This document shows, piece by piece, positions 1-5,337 of a stretch of DNA of 5,337 nucleotides. The notes under the pieces were generated by a model, which was given only the letters and a program-made list of their open reading frames with translations, was not told where the DNA came from and did no database searches. Within the stretch, counting starts at the first letter, position 1. Each line of letters opens with the position of its first letter. The translations under genes were made by a program, and so were the position numbers. Source of the DNA: Burkholderiales bacterium (GTDB taxonomy: Bacteria; Pseudomonadota; Gammaproteobacteria; Burkholderiales; Burkholderiaceae_D). The DNA is taken from contig JAGWUK010000258.1 of NCBI GenBank assembly GCA_028868455.1, positions 1-5,337 of the forward strand, given 5' to 3'.

Positions 1-971
1 CGATTTGCGATTGTTTTCCACGTTCAGTTTTGGATTCGCAGCCGGATGACATTTTTATCGGCACGCCACCGCTGGCATTTACGTTTGGACTGGGCGGCTT
101 GCTGCTGTTTCCGCTGCGGATTGGCGCCACCGCTGTTTTGCTGGAAAAGCTGTCGCCGGAAACTTTATTAAAAGCGATTGCCGATTTCCATGCCACTGTC
201 TGCTTTACTGCCCCGACGTTTTATCGCCAGATGGCGATGATCGCGAAGAACTTTGATTTGTCCAGCCTGAAAAAAACCGTGTCGGCTGGCGAAGCCTTGC
301 CTGTGTCCACGCGCGAAGCCTGGCGGCAGGCAACTGGTCTGGTGATGATCGATGGCATAGGTGCGACGGAAATGTTGCACATCTTTATTTCTGCTGCAGG
401 TGATGAAGTACGCCCGGGGGCAACTGGAAAGCCGATTCCAGGCTATCAGGCCTGCGTGCTGGACGAAGACGGCCACGTCGCGCCACCAGGTGTGGTTGGC
501 CGACTGGCGGTGAAGGGGCCAACGGGCTGTCGCTATCTGGCTGATGATCGACAAAAAAACTATGTGTTGAACGGCTGGAATCTGACCGGCGACGCCTATG
601 AAATGGATGCCGATGGGTATTTCTGGTATCGCGCCCGCACCGATGACATGATTATTTCTGCTGGCTATAACATTGCCGGGCCAGAAGTCGAAGACGCTGT
701 GTTGAAACATGCTGCTGTTGCCGAATGCGCCGTGGTCGGTGTGGCCGATGAAGAGCGCGGTCAGATCGTCAAAGCTTACGTCGTATTGCGACCGGAATTT
801 ACGGCGTCGCCAGCGCTGGCCAAAGAAATTCAGGATTACGTGAAAAACAGCATCGCCCCTTACAAATATCCACGCGCCATCGAATTTCGGGCGGTCTTGC
901 CGCGCACTGAAACCGGCAAGCTGCAACGCTACAAATTGCGCGAAACCAACGAGATCACATCGGCAAATTGA
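1..971 (+). CDS. abmG: 2-aminobenzoate-CoA ligase (aryl-CoA ligase), C-terminal part, 5' truncated
   Basis: Adenylate-forming ligase that activates an aromatic acid with ATP and CoA to the aryl-CoA thioester in the cytoplasm, the entry step of the pathway. The open frame runs from the window edge (first full codon at 3) with no stop, so the TTG at 30 is not a real start. The codons before it read CDCFPRSV and continue smoothly into the protein. About 323 residues are visible of a family that is usually around 540. The N-terminal P-loop is outside the window. Visible motifs: GATE (360-371, acyl-adenylate motif within a stretch [10 protein letters not shown] typical of benzoate-CoA ligases), TGD (585-593), the hinge RTDDMI (636-653) and [10 protein letters not shown] just after it, and the C-terminal PRTETGK whose lysine (918-920) is the conserved adenylation lysine. 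Family membership is seen directly. The 2-aminobenzoate substrate is inferred from the adjacent fusion monooxygenase; benzoate or salicylate ligase is the alternative. Confidence 0.85.
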   Translation, partial: ICDCFPRSVLDSQPDDIFIGTPPLAFTFGLGGLLLFPLRIGATAVLLEKLSPETLLKAIADFHATVCFTAPTFYRQMAMIAKNFDLSSLKKTVSAGEALPVSTREAWRQATGLVMIDGIGATEMLHIFISAAGDEVRPGATGKPIPGYQACVLDEDGHVAPPGVVGRLAVKGPTGCRYLADDRQKNYVLNGWNLTGDAYEMDADGYFWYRARTDDMIISAGYNIAGPEVEDAVLKHAAVAECAVVGVADEERGQIVKAYVVLRPEFTASPALAKEIQDYVKNSIAPYKYPRAIEFRAVLPRTETGKLQRYKLRETNEITSAN

Positions 972-996
972 CATTGCCATTTTCGGGACACACTCC

Positions 997-3390
997 ATGA
1001 ATATTCTTTGCATAGGCGGCGGGCCTGCCGGTTTGTACTTCAGCCTGCTGATGAAGAAGCAAAATCCAGAACACCACATTGTCGTGGTGGAACGCAATCG
1101 TCCTTACGATACCTTTGGCTGGGGCGTTGTGTTTTCGGATCAGACGCTGGGCAATCTGGTGAATGCTGACGAACAGACGGCGCGCACGATTTTGCAGTCT
1201 TTTAATCACTGGGACGATATTGATACCCATTTCAAAGGACAGGTGGTGACGTCCGGCGGGCACGGGTTTTGCGGCATCGGACGCAAGCGGTTGCTGAATA
1301 TTTTGCAGGCGCGTTGCGAAGAGCTGGGTGTGAAACTGTTGTTTGAAACCGATGTGGTCGATGATCAGGCGCTGGCGGAGCAATACCACGCCGATCTGGT
1401 GATTGCCTGCGACGGGCTGAACAGCCGCGTACGCACGCGCTATGAAGCCAGCTATCAACCGGATATCGACACGCGCAAATGTCGCTTTGTCTGGATGGGG
1501 ACTAAAAAACTGTTTTCTGCTTTCACTTTCGCGTTTGAAGAAACTGAATTTGGCTGGTTTCAGGCACATGCCTATCAATACGATGGCGACACATCAACCT
1601 TTATCGTCGAGACGCCGGAAGAAGTCTGGCTCAAGGCCGGTATCGATAAAATGAGTCAGGACGAAGCGACGGCATTTTGCGAAAAAATATTTGCCAAATA
1701 TCTCGATGGACAGGTGTTGATGACCAACGCGGCGCATTTGCGTGGCTCTGCGAACTGGATTAAATTCCCGCGCATTATTTGCAAGAACTGGGTGCACTGG
1801 AACGACATTGCCGGCAAGCAGGTGCCGGTCGTGCTGATGGGGGATGCCGCACACACGGCGCATTTTTCTATCGGATCAGGCACCAAGCTGGCGCTGGAAG
1901 ATGCAATTGAACTGGCGCGCAGTTTTGAGCTGCACGGTCAGCAAGGCATGCATGCCGTCATGGAGGCTTATCAGCAATTGCGTGCAGTCGAAGTGCTGAA
2001 AATACAAAGTTCCGCCCGCAATTCAATGGAATGGTTTGAGAATGTGCAGCGCTATACAGCGATGGAAGCGCCGCAATTTGCCTATTCCATGCTGACGCGC
2101 AGCCAGCGTCTGTCGCATGAAAACTTGCGGCTGCGCGATGCAGCGTATGTGCGCAGTTTTGAGCAGTGGATCGCTGAACATGCGTACGCACAGGCGGGCT
2201 TGCCTATGCCGGTGACCAGGAGCGCGATTCCGCCGATGCTGACACCGTTTAAACTGCGCGACGTGGTGTTGAAAAACCGTATCGTGGTGTCGCCGATGGC
2301 GCAGTATTCAGCCGTGGATGGCGTGGCTGGTGATTATCATCTGGTGCACTTGGGGAGTCGCGCGATGGGCGGCGCAGGGTTGGTGTTCGCCGAGATGACT
2401 TGCGTTTCTGCCGATGCGCGCATCACGCCAGCGTGTCCGGGCATGTACACGCCTGAGCATACGGCGGCGTGGAAACGCATCGTGGATTTCGTTCACAGCA
2501 ATACGGATGCAAAAATTGCCGTACAACTGGGACATGCCGGCGCTAAAGGTTCCACGCGCGCAGCCTGGGATGGCATCGATCAGCCATTGGAAGAGGGTAA
2601 CTGGCCGTTGGTGTCAGCCTCGGTGCAACAATATTTGCCAGGCGTGTCGCAGCTTTCCAGAGAAGCCAATGCAGATGATCTGCACAGGATTTTGCAGGAT
2701 TTCGTGAAAGCGACGCAAGCCGCCGATGCGGCGGGGTTTGACTGGCTGGAATTGCATTGCGCGCACGGGTATTTGTTGTCCAGTTTTATTTCTCCTTTAA
2801 CGAATCAACGCCAGGACGAGTACGGCGGCTCGCTCGAAAATCGTTGCCGTTATCCGTTGCAGGTGTTCGCGGCAATTCGTGCCGTCTGGCCAGCGTCCAA
2901 GCCGATTTCGGTACGGATATCGGCGCACGACTGGGTCGAAGGTGGCATCACTCCAGACGATGCAGTGCAGATAGCGCGCCTGTTTAAGGCTGCTGGTGCC
3001 GATATGATGGATTGCTCATCCGGACAAGTCAGCAAGCTGGAGCAGCCAGTGTACGGACGCATGTTCCAGACACCATTTGCGGATCGGATTCGCAATGAGG
3101 CGCATATTCCCACGATCGCTGTTGGCGCGATTTTTGAAGCGGATCATGCCAACAGCATCATTGCTGCCGGGCGTGCCGATCTGTGCGCCATTGCCCGTCC
3201 ACATCTGGCCGATCCTGCATGGACTTTGCATGAAGCGGCCAGGCTGGGTTACACCGACATGCCTTGGCCTAAGCAATATCTTGCCGGTAAATTCCAGATG
3301 GAACGCAATCTGGAAAGAGATAAACAAGTGGCCGCCGCCAGCGCAGGCTTGACGCCGCAGCAAATCGCCGCCCGTTTGCTGGAGGGCTGA
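997..3390 (+). CDS. abmA: 2-aminobenzoyl-CoA monooxygenase/reductase (FAD monooxygenase-OYE reductase fusion)
   Basis: Two-domain flavoenzyme of 797 residues. Residues 1 to about 400 form a PHBH-type FAD monooxygenase: GGGPAG (7-12) with Glu32 ending the second strand for FAD binding, the DG motif (Asp139-Gly140, then LNSRVR), and the GD motif (Gly282-Asp283, followed by [12 protein letters not shown]). Residues about 412-765 form an Old Yellow Enzyme barrel of the YqjM/NADH:flavin class: SPMAQYS (432-438), VQLGHAG (509-515), HCAHGY (587-592), [10 protein letters not shown] (607-616), Arg640, and the FMN-phosphate region VGAIF (709-713) with [10 protein letters not shown] (726-735). This fusion is the known design of 2-aminobenzoyl-CoA monooxygenase/reductase. 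It hydroxylates the ring at C5 with O2 and NADH, then reduces it to a non-aromatic oxo-cyclohexene-carboxyl-CoA. The ATG at 997 lies 25 bases after the ligase stop, behind a weak GGGA at 985-988, and begins directly with the Rossmann strand. Databases often label such proteins 'bifunctional salicylyl-CoA 5-hydroxylase/oxidoreductase', so salicylyl-CoA is the main alternative substrate. Confidence 0.88.
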   Translation: MNILCIGGGPAGLYFSLLMKKQNPEHHIVVVERNRPYDTFGWGVVFSDQTLGNLVNADEQTARTILQSFNHWDDIDTHFKGQVVTSGGHGFCGIGRKRLLNILQARCEELGVKLLFETDVVDDQALAEQYHADLVIACDGLNSRVRTRYEASYQPDIDTRKCRFVWMGTKKLFSAFTFAFEETEFGWFQAHAYQYDGDTSTFIVETPEEVWLKAGIDKMSQDEATAFCEKIFAKYLDGQVLMTNAAHLRGSANWIKFPRIICKNWVHWNDIAGKQVPVVLMGDAAHTAHFSIGSGTKLALEDAIELARSFELHGQQGMHAVMEAYQQLRAVEVLKIQSSARNSMEWFENVQRYTAMEAPQFAYSMLTRSQRLSHENLRLRDAAYVRSFEQWIAEHAYAQAGLPMPVTRSAIPPMLTPFKLRDVVLKNRIVVSPMAQYSAVDGVAGDYHLVHLGSRAMGGAGLVFAEMTCVSADARITPACPGMYTPEHTAAWKRIVDFVHSNTDAKIAVQLGHAGAKGSTRAAWDGIDQPLEEGNWPLVSASVQQYLPGVSQLSREANADDLHRILQDFVKATQAADAAGFDWLELHCAHGYLLSSFISPLTNQRQDEYGGSLENRCRYPLQVFAAIRAVWPASKPISVRISAHDWVEGGITPDDAVQIARLFKAAGADMMDCSSGQVSKLEQPVYGRMFQTPFADRIRNEAHIPTIAVGAIFEADHANSIIAAGRADLCAIARPHLADPAWTLHEAARLGYTDMPWPKQYLAGKFQMERNLERDKQVAAASAGLTPQQIAARLLEG
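3381..3386 (+). promoter_or_regulatory. Ribosome binding site of the SDR gene, inside the end of the upstream gene
   Basis: GGAGGG sits in the last codons of the monooxygenase/reductase gene, 6 bases before the ATG at 3393. It is the strongest Shine-Dalgarno match in the window. Only 2 bases separate the upstream stop from this ATG, so translation is probably coupled. The spacing also favours 3393 over the second in-frame ATG at 3399. Confidence 0.75.
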
Positions 3391-3392
3391 AC

Positions 3393-4178
3393 ATGACGAT
3401 GACAGCGTCAACCTTGGACGGAAAGCACGCCTTTGTCACCGGTGGCAGCAAAGGCATCGGACTGGCGATTGCTGCGGCTCTGCTCGACAGCGGCGCCTGC
3501 GTCACCATTGGCGGCCGTGACGAAGCCAGCTTGCAGGCTGCGCTTGCCCAGTTGCAATCGCGTGGCAAGATCAATTATGTGCTGCTGGATGTGACCGACA
3601 GTGCGCAACTTGTTCAGGCATTTGCCCATGCTGTCGTGCGTTTTGGTCGTGTCGATATCCTGATCAATAATGCCGGGCAGGCTGGCTCTGCGCCTTTTGG
3701 CAAGACCGATGCCGCTTTGTGGCAGCGCATGCTGGATGTCAATCTGAGCGGGACGTTTCACTGCACGCAGCAGGTTTTGCCCGATATGTTGCAAGCCGGC
3801 TGGGGTCGCATCGTCAATGTTGCCAGCACTGCGGGATTAACCGGCTATGCCTATGTGGCGGCTTATTGCGCAGCCAAGCACGGCGTGATCGGTCTGACGC
3901 GCGCGCTGGCACTGGAAGTTGCCACCAGGGGCGTGACGGTCAATGCGGTTTGCCCCGGCTATACAGAAACCGACATCGTCCACGATGCCATCGCCAATAT
4001 TGTCGCCAAAACTGGGCGCAGCGCAGAACAGGCAAAAGCCGAACTGGCGGCAGGCAATCCGCAGAAACGTCTGGTACAACCGCAGGAAGTCGCCGATGCC
4101 GTGCGGTGGCTATGTATGCCCGCTGCCAGTGCGATGAACGGGCAGGCGATCGCCGTGGCGGGTGGTGAGCTGATGTAA
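3393..4178 (+). CDS. SDR-family NAD(P)-dependent oxidoreductase (probable hydroxyacyl-CoA dehydrogenase)
   Basis: Classical short-chain dehydrogenase/reductase of 261 residues, a normal length for the family, soluble, with no signal peptide or membrane segment. Full motif set: cofactor loop TGGSKGIG (16-23), Asp66 in LLDVTD, NNAG (92-95), and the catalytic tetrad Asn117, Ser145, Tyr158 and Lys162 (YCAAK), followed by CPGYTETD (187-194). The segment after the second strand (GGRD, Arg42) has a basic residue and no acidic residue at the usual NAD-selecting place, which hints at NADP(H); this is inference. It starts 2 bases after the monooxygenase/reductase gene and shares its transcript. In this setting it probably interconverts a hydroxy and an oxo group on the alicyclic CoA intermediate, like FabG or 3-hydroxyacyl-CoA dehydrogenases. 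A 3-hydroxybutyrate-dehydrogenase-like role is the alternative. The exact substrate cannot be read from the sequence. Confidence 0.85.
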   Translation: MTMTASTLDGKHAFVTGGSKGIGLAIAAALLDSGACVTIGGRDEASLQAALAQLQSRGKINYVLLDVTDSAQLVQAFAHAVVRFGRVDILINNAGQAGSAPFGKTDAALWQRMLDVNLSGTFHCTQQVLPDMLQAGWGRIVNVASTAGLTGYAYVAAYCAAKHGVIGLTRALALEVATRGVTVNAVCPGYTETDIVHDAIANIVAKTGRSAEQAKAELAAGNPQKRLVQPQEVADAVRWLCMPAASAMNGQAIAVAGGELM

Positions 4179-4217
4179 GTGCAACAGTTTGATTGCAGCT
4201 GATAGAAGACAATGGCA

Positions 4218-4282
4218 GGGGAGTATAGGTGAAAATTGCCTCATTGCGCATATTCTGTCAGCGGTATCTTTGCATACTCCCC
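4218..4282. repeat. Perfect 9-bp inverted repeat in the SDR-marR intergenic region
   Basis: GGGGAGTAT at 4218-4226 is matched exactly by its reverse complement ATACTCCCC at 4274-4282, with 47 bases between the arms. There is no following T-tract, so a terminator role is unlikely. The arms may be paired protein-binding half-sites or pairing partners in the mRNA leader. Confidence 0.6.
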
Positions 4283-4289
4283 CGAGTAT
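4274..4289. promoter_or_regulatory. Candidate MarR operator, 16-bp palindrome ATACTC-N4-GAGTAT
   Basis: Perfect dyad with 6-base arms and a CCCC centre, ending 17 bases before the marR start codon. A 16-bp dyad of this form suits a dimeric winged-helix repressor. A further GAGTAT lies at 4221-4226; the two direct copies share the longer form GAGTATnGGT (4221-4230 and 4284-4293) and are 63 bases apart. The element was not seen in the short gaps ahead of the other genes. Autoregulation by the adjacent MarR protein is inferred from position and symmetry. No convincing -35/-10 pair could be assigned, although the position fits a promoter region for marR and the genes after it. Confidence 0.5.
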
Positions 4290-4306
4290 CGGTAATTGGG
4301 AAAACG

Positions 4307-4831
4307 ATGAAAATAGATAACGAGCCAATTTACGATCTGGAAACCAGATTGACTCAGGATCATCATCAGTCGTTGCGACTGTGGCTGCGCATGCTGTCGT
4401 GCACGGTGATGATCGAAGCTGAAATTCGCACGCGTTTGCGTAATGAATTCGGCATCACCTTGCCGCGCTTTGACCTGATGGCGCAATTGGAGCGCCATCC
4501 CGAAGGGCTGCGCATGGGGGAGTTGTCCAAGCGCATGATGGTCACTGGCGGCAATATCACCGGCATCACCGATCAGCTGGAGCAAGAAAAGCTGGTCGTG
4601 CGCATGCCGGATTTAAAAGATCGTCGCGCTTACAGCGTCAAACTCACGCCAGCCGGTCGCCGTGCGTTCAAGCGCATGGCCGCTGTGCATGAAGACTGGA
4701 TCGCAGAAATGTTTTCCGGCATGGCAGCGGAGCAAAAAAATCAGCTATTCGAATTACTTTCGCAAGTCAAAACCCATTTGAACACCCCGGCCACCGCGCT
4801 GGATACGTCTAAAGAACAGGATGCATCATGA
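4307..4831 (+). CDS. MarR-family transcriptional regulator
   Basis: Predicted 174-residue DNA-binding protein, within the usual MarR size range. A helical N-terminal part (about 18-60, dimerisation) precedes the winged helix-turn-helix: [19 protein letters not shown] (71-89) as helix-turn-recognition helix, [10 protein letters not shown] (91-100), and the wing [13 protein letters not shown] (102-114) with the family's D-x-x-D-R-R pattern, then TPAGR. A C-terminal helix (about 120-158) completes the dimer interface. The ATG at 4307 follows GGGA (4298-4301) at 5 bases. An in-frame GTG at 4229 with a better Shine-Dalgarno sequence would add 26 residues, but that extension (MKIASLRIF...) lies over the palindromic repeats and does not look like a MarR N-terminus. 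It is co-oriented with the catabolic genes and overlaps the next gene by 4 bases. It probably represses this cluster and is released by an aryl-CoA or related metabolite; the ligand is inference. Confidence 0.88.
   Translation: MKIDNEPIYDLETRLTQDHHQSLRLWLRMLSCTVMIEAEIRTRLRNEFGITLPRFDLMAQLERHPEGLRMGELSKRMMVTGGNITGITDQLEQEKLVVRMPDLKDRRAYSVKLTPAGRRAFKRMAAVHEDWIAEMFSGMAAEQKNQLFELLSQVKTHLNTPATALDTSKEQDAS
4818..4821 (+). promoter_or_regulatory. Ribosome binding site of the crotonase-family gene
   Basis: AGGA lies 6 bases before the ATG at 4828, within the final codons of marR. Together with the ATGA stop/start overlap it supports 4828 as the true start and translational coupling of the two genes. 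Confidence 0.6.
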
Positions 4832-5337
4832 AATATCTCCCCGGTCAGCCGCATCAGTTACCCGGCAATCGCGACCACCTCGCCACCTATGAAGCGCAAC
4901 ATTTTTATTTTGAAGTGGCCGCTGGCGTTGCCACCATTATTCTGAACCGGCCTGAGCGCAAAAACCCGCTGACCTTTGATTCGTATGCCGAGTTGCGCGA
5001 TTTATTTCGTGCGCTGGCGTATGCCGACGATGTCAAAGCGATCGTCATTACCGGCTCAGGAGAGAATTTTTGTTCCGGCGGCGATGTGCATGAAATCATC
5101 GGCCCGCTGACGCAGCTTGATATGCCCGGCTTGCTGGCCTTTACCCGCATGACTGGCGATCTGGTCAAAGCCATGCGCGCTTGTCCGCAACCTGTTATTG
5201 CAGCGGTGGATGGCGTATGTGCGGGTGCCGGAGCGATCCTCGCGTTGTCGTCGGATATTCGTCTGGCCACGGCACGCAGCAAGACAGCATTTTTGTTTAC
5301 CCGCGTCGGTCTGGCCGGTTGTGATATGGGCGCTTGT
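4828..5337 (+). CDS. Enoyl-CoA hydratase/isomerase (crotonase) family protein, 3' truncated
   Basis: The first 170 residues are visible and the frame is still open at the window end; family members usually run to about 260-280. The start ATG overlaps the marR stop in an ATGA. Crotonase-fold marks: [17 protein letters not shown] (34-50), [18 protein letters not shown] (73-90) supplying the first oxyanion-hole amide, and [15 protein letters not shown] (122-136) supplying the second. By alignment from memory with rat enoyl-CoA hydratase, the two catalytic glutamates (Glu144, Glu164) correspond to Ile137 and Arg159. Simple hydration by the standard mechanism is therefore doubtful. Asp166 lies near the place where some isomerases and dehalogenases of the fold carry an acidic residue. 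It has an N-terminal lead of about 25 residues before the first strand. In this cluster it may isomerise, hydrate or hydrolytically open the alicyclic CoA intermediate. Family is clear, reaction is not. Confidence 0.85.
   Translation, partial: MKYLPGQPHQLPGNRDHLATYEAQHFYFEVAAGVATIILNRPERKNPLTFDSYAELRDLFRALAYADDVKAIVITGSGENFCSGGDVHEIIGPLTQLDMPGLLAFTRMTGDLVKAMRACPQPVIAAVDGVCAGAGAILALSSDIRLATARSKTAFLFTRVGLAGCDMGAC

Noticed and set aside
30..32. TTG as start codon of the ligase
   Set aside because: The frame is open to the window edge and the preceding codons (CDCFPRSV) continue a ligase-like sequence. The protein would also lack its whole ATP-binding N-terminus, so this is truncation by the window edge.
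168..1097. Long minus-strand open frame (309 codons) opposite the ligase gene
   Set aside because: It lies fully opposite a gene with clear ligase motifs and crosses into the fusion gene. Its translation shows no recognisable domain, so it is an antisense shadow.
955..1578. Minus-strand open frame of 207 codons opposite the fusion gene
   Set aside because: The + strand here encodes the FAD-binding motifs of the monooxygenase. The antisense product has no domain signs.
2221..3390. Reductase half as a separate gene
   Set aside because: The frame is continuous with the monooxygenase half, there is no stop and I saw no convincing internal start with a ribosome binding site, and the fusion is a known architecture.
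997..3390. Salicylyl-CoA 5-hydroxylase as the primary call
   Set aside because: That label fits only the N-terminal half. The attached OYE reductase is the mark of 2-aminobenzoyl-CoA monooxygenase/reductase. It is kept as an alternative substrate in the feature entry.
3719..4168. + strand open frame of 149 codons in another frame of the SDR gene
   Set aside because: The SDR frame carries the full catalytic tetrad. The alternative translation is rich in Arg, Cys and Gly, as expected from a shifted reading of coding DNA.
4218..4282. Inverted repeat as a rho-independent terminator of the SDR gene
   Set aside because: The loop would be 47 bases and no T-tract follows the right arm; the repeat precedes a co-directional gene.
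4905..5282. Minus-strand open frame of 125 codons near the window end
   Set aside because: It is opposite the crotonase gene, which has a good ribosome binding site and family motifs. The antisense translation is low in recognisable structure.
1..5337. Mobile elements, CRISPR arrays, tRNA or rRNA genes
   Set aside because: No transposase-like protein, regularly spaced repeats or RNA-gene sequence was seen; nearly all of the window is accounted for by six co-directional genes.

Overview
The window is a compact stretch of a catabolic gene cluster with every gene on the + strand. The gene content matches the aerobic 'hybrid' CoA-thioester route for 2-aminobenzoate (anthranilate), known from the abm genes of Aromatoleum (Azoarcus) evansii. 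The key marker is a 797-residue natural fusion of a flavin monooxygenase and an Old-Yellow-Enzyme-type reductase. This is the architecture of 2-aminobenzoyl-CoA monooxygenase/reductase. Moderate GC content (roughly mid-50s percent by eye), the absence of foreign-looking sequence and the gene order suggest a betaproteobacterium, perhaps of the Oxalobacteraceae (Herminiimonas/Janthinobacterium-like). The organism assignment is inference only.

Layout: (1) positions 1-971, C-terminal part of an aryl-CoA ligase, 5' end outside the window; (2) 997-3390, the monooxygenase/reductase fusion; (3) 3393-4178, a classical short-chain dehydrogenase/reductase, with its ribosome binding site inside the end of gene 2; (4) 4179-4306, the only real intergenic region, which holds three copies of a GAGTAT element in direct and inverted arrangement and is the likely operator; (5) 4307-4831, a MarR-family regulator; (6) 4828 to the window end, a crotonase-fold (enoyl-CoA hydratase family) protein that overlaps the regulator by 4 bases and is cut by the window edge.

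Expected joint function: the ligase makes 2-aminobenzoyl-CoA. The fusion enzyme hydroxylates the ring using FAD, O2 and NADH, then reduces the product at its FMN site, giving a non-aromatic 2-amino-5-oxo-cyclohexene-carboxyl-CoA. The SDR and the crotonase-fold protein then take part in beta-oxidation-like processing of the ring. The MarR protein probably represses its own transcription unit, and perhaps the whole cluster, with an aryl-CoA or related metabolite as ligand. The genes themselves belong to known families. The less usual points are the crotonase without either canonical glutamate, the reductase half without the usual redox-tuning cysteine, and the symmetric repeat cluster in front of the regulator, which could act as DNA operator or as alternative RNA hairpins. 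I saw no RNA genes, insertion sequences, CRISPR arrays or convincing terminators.
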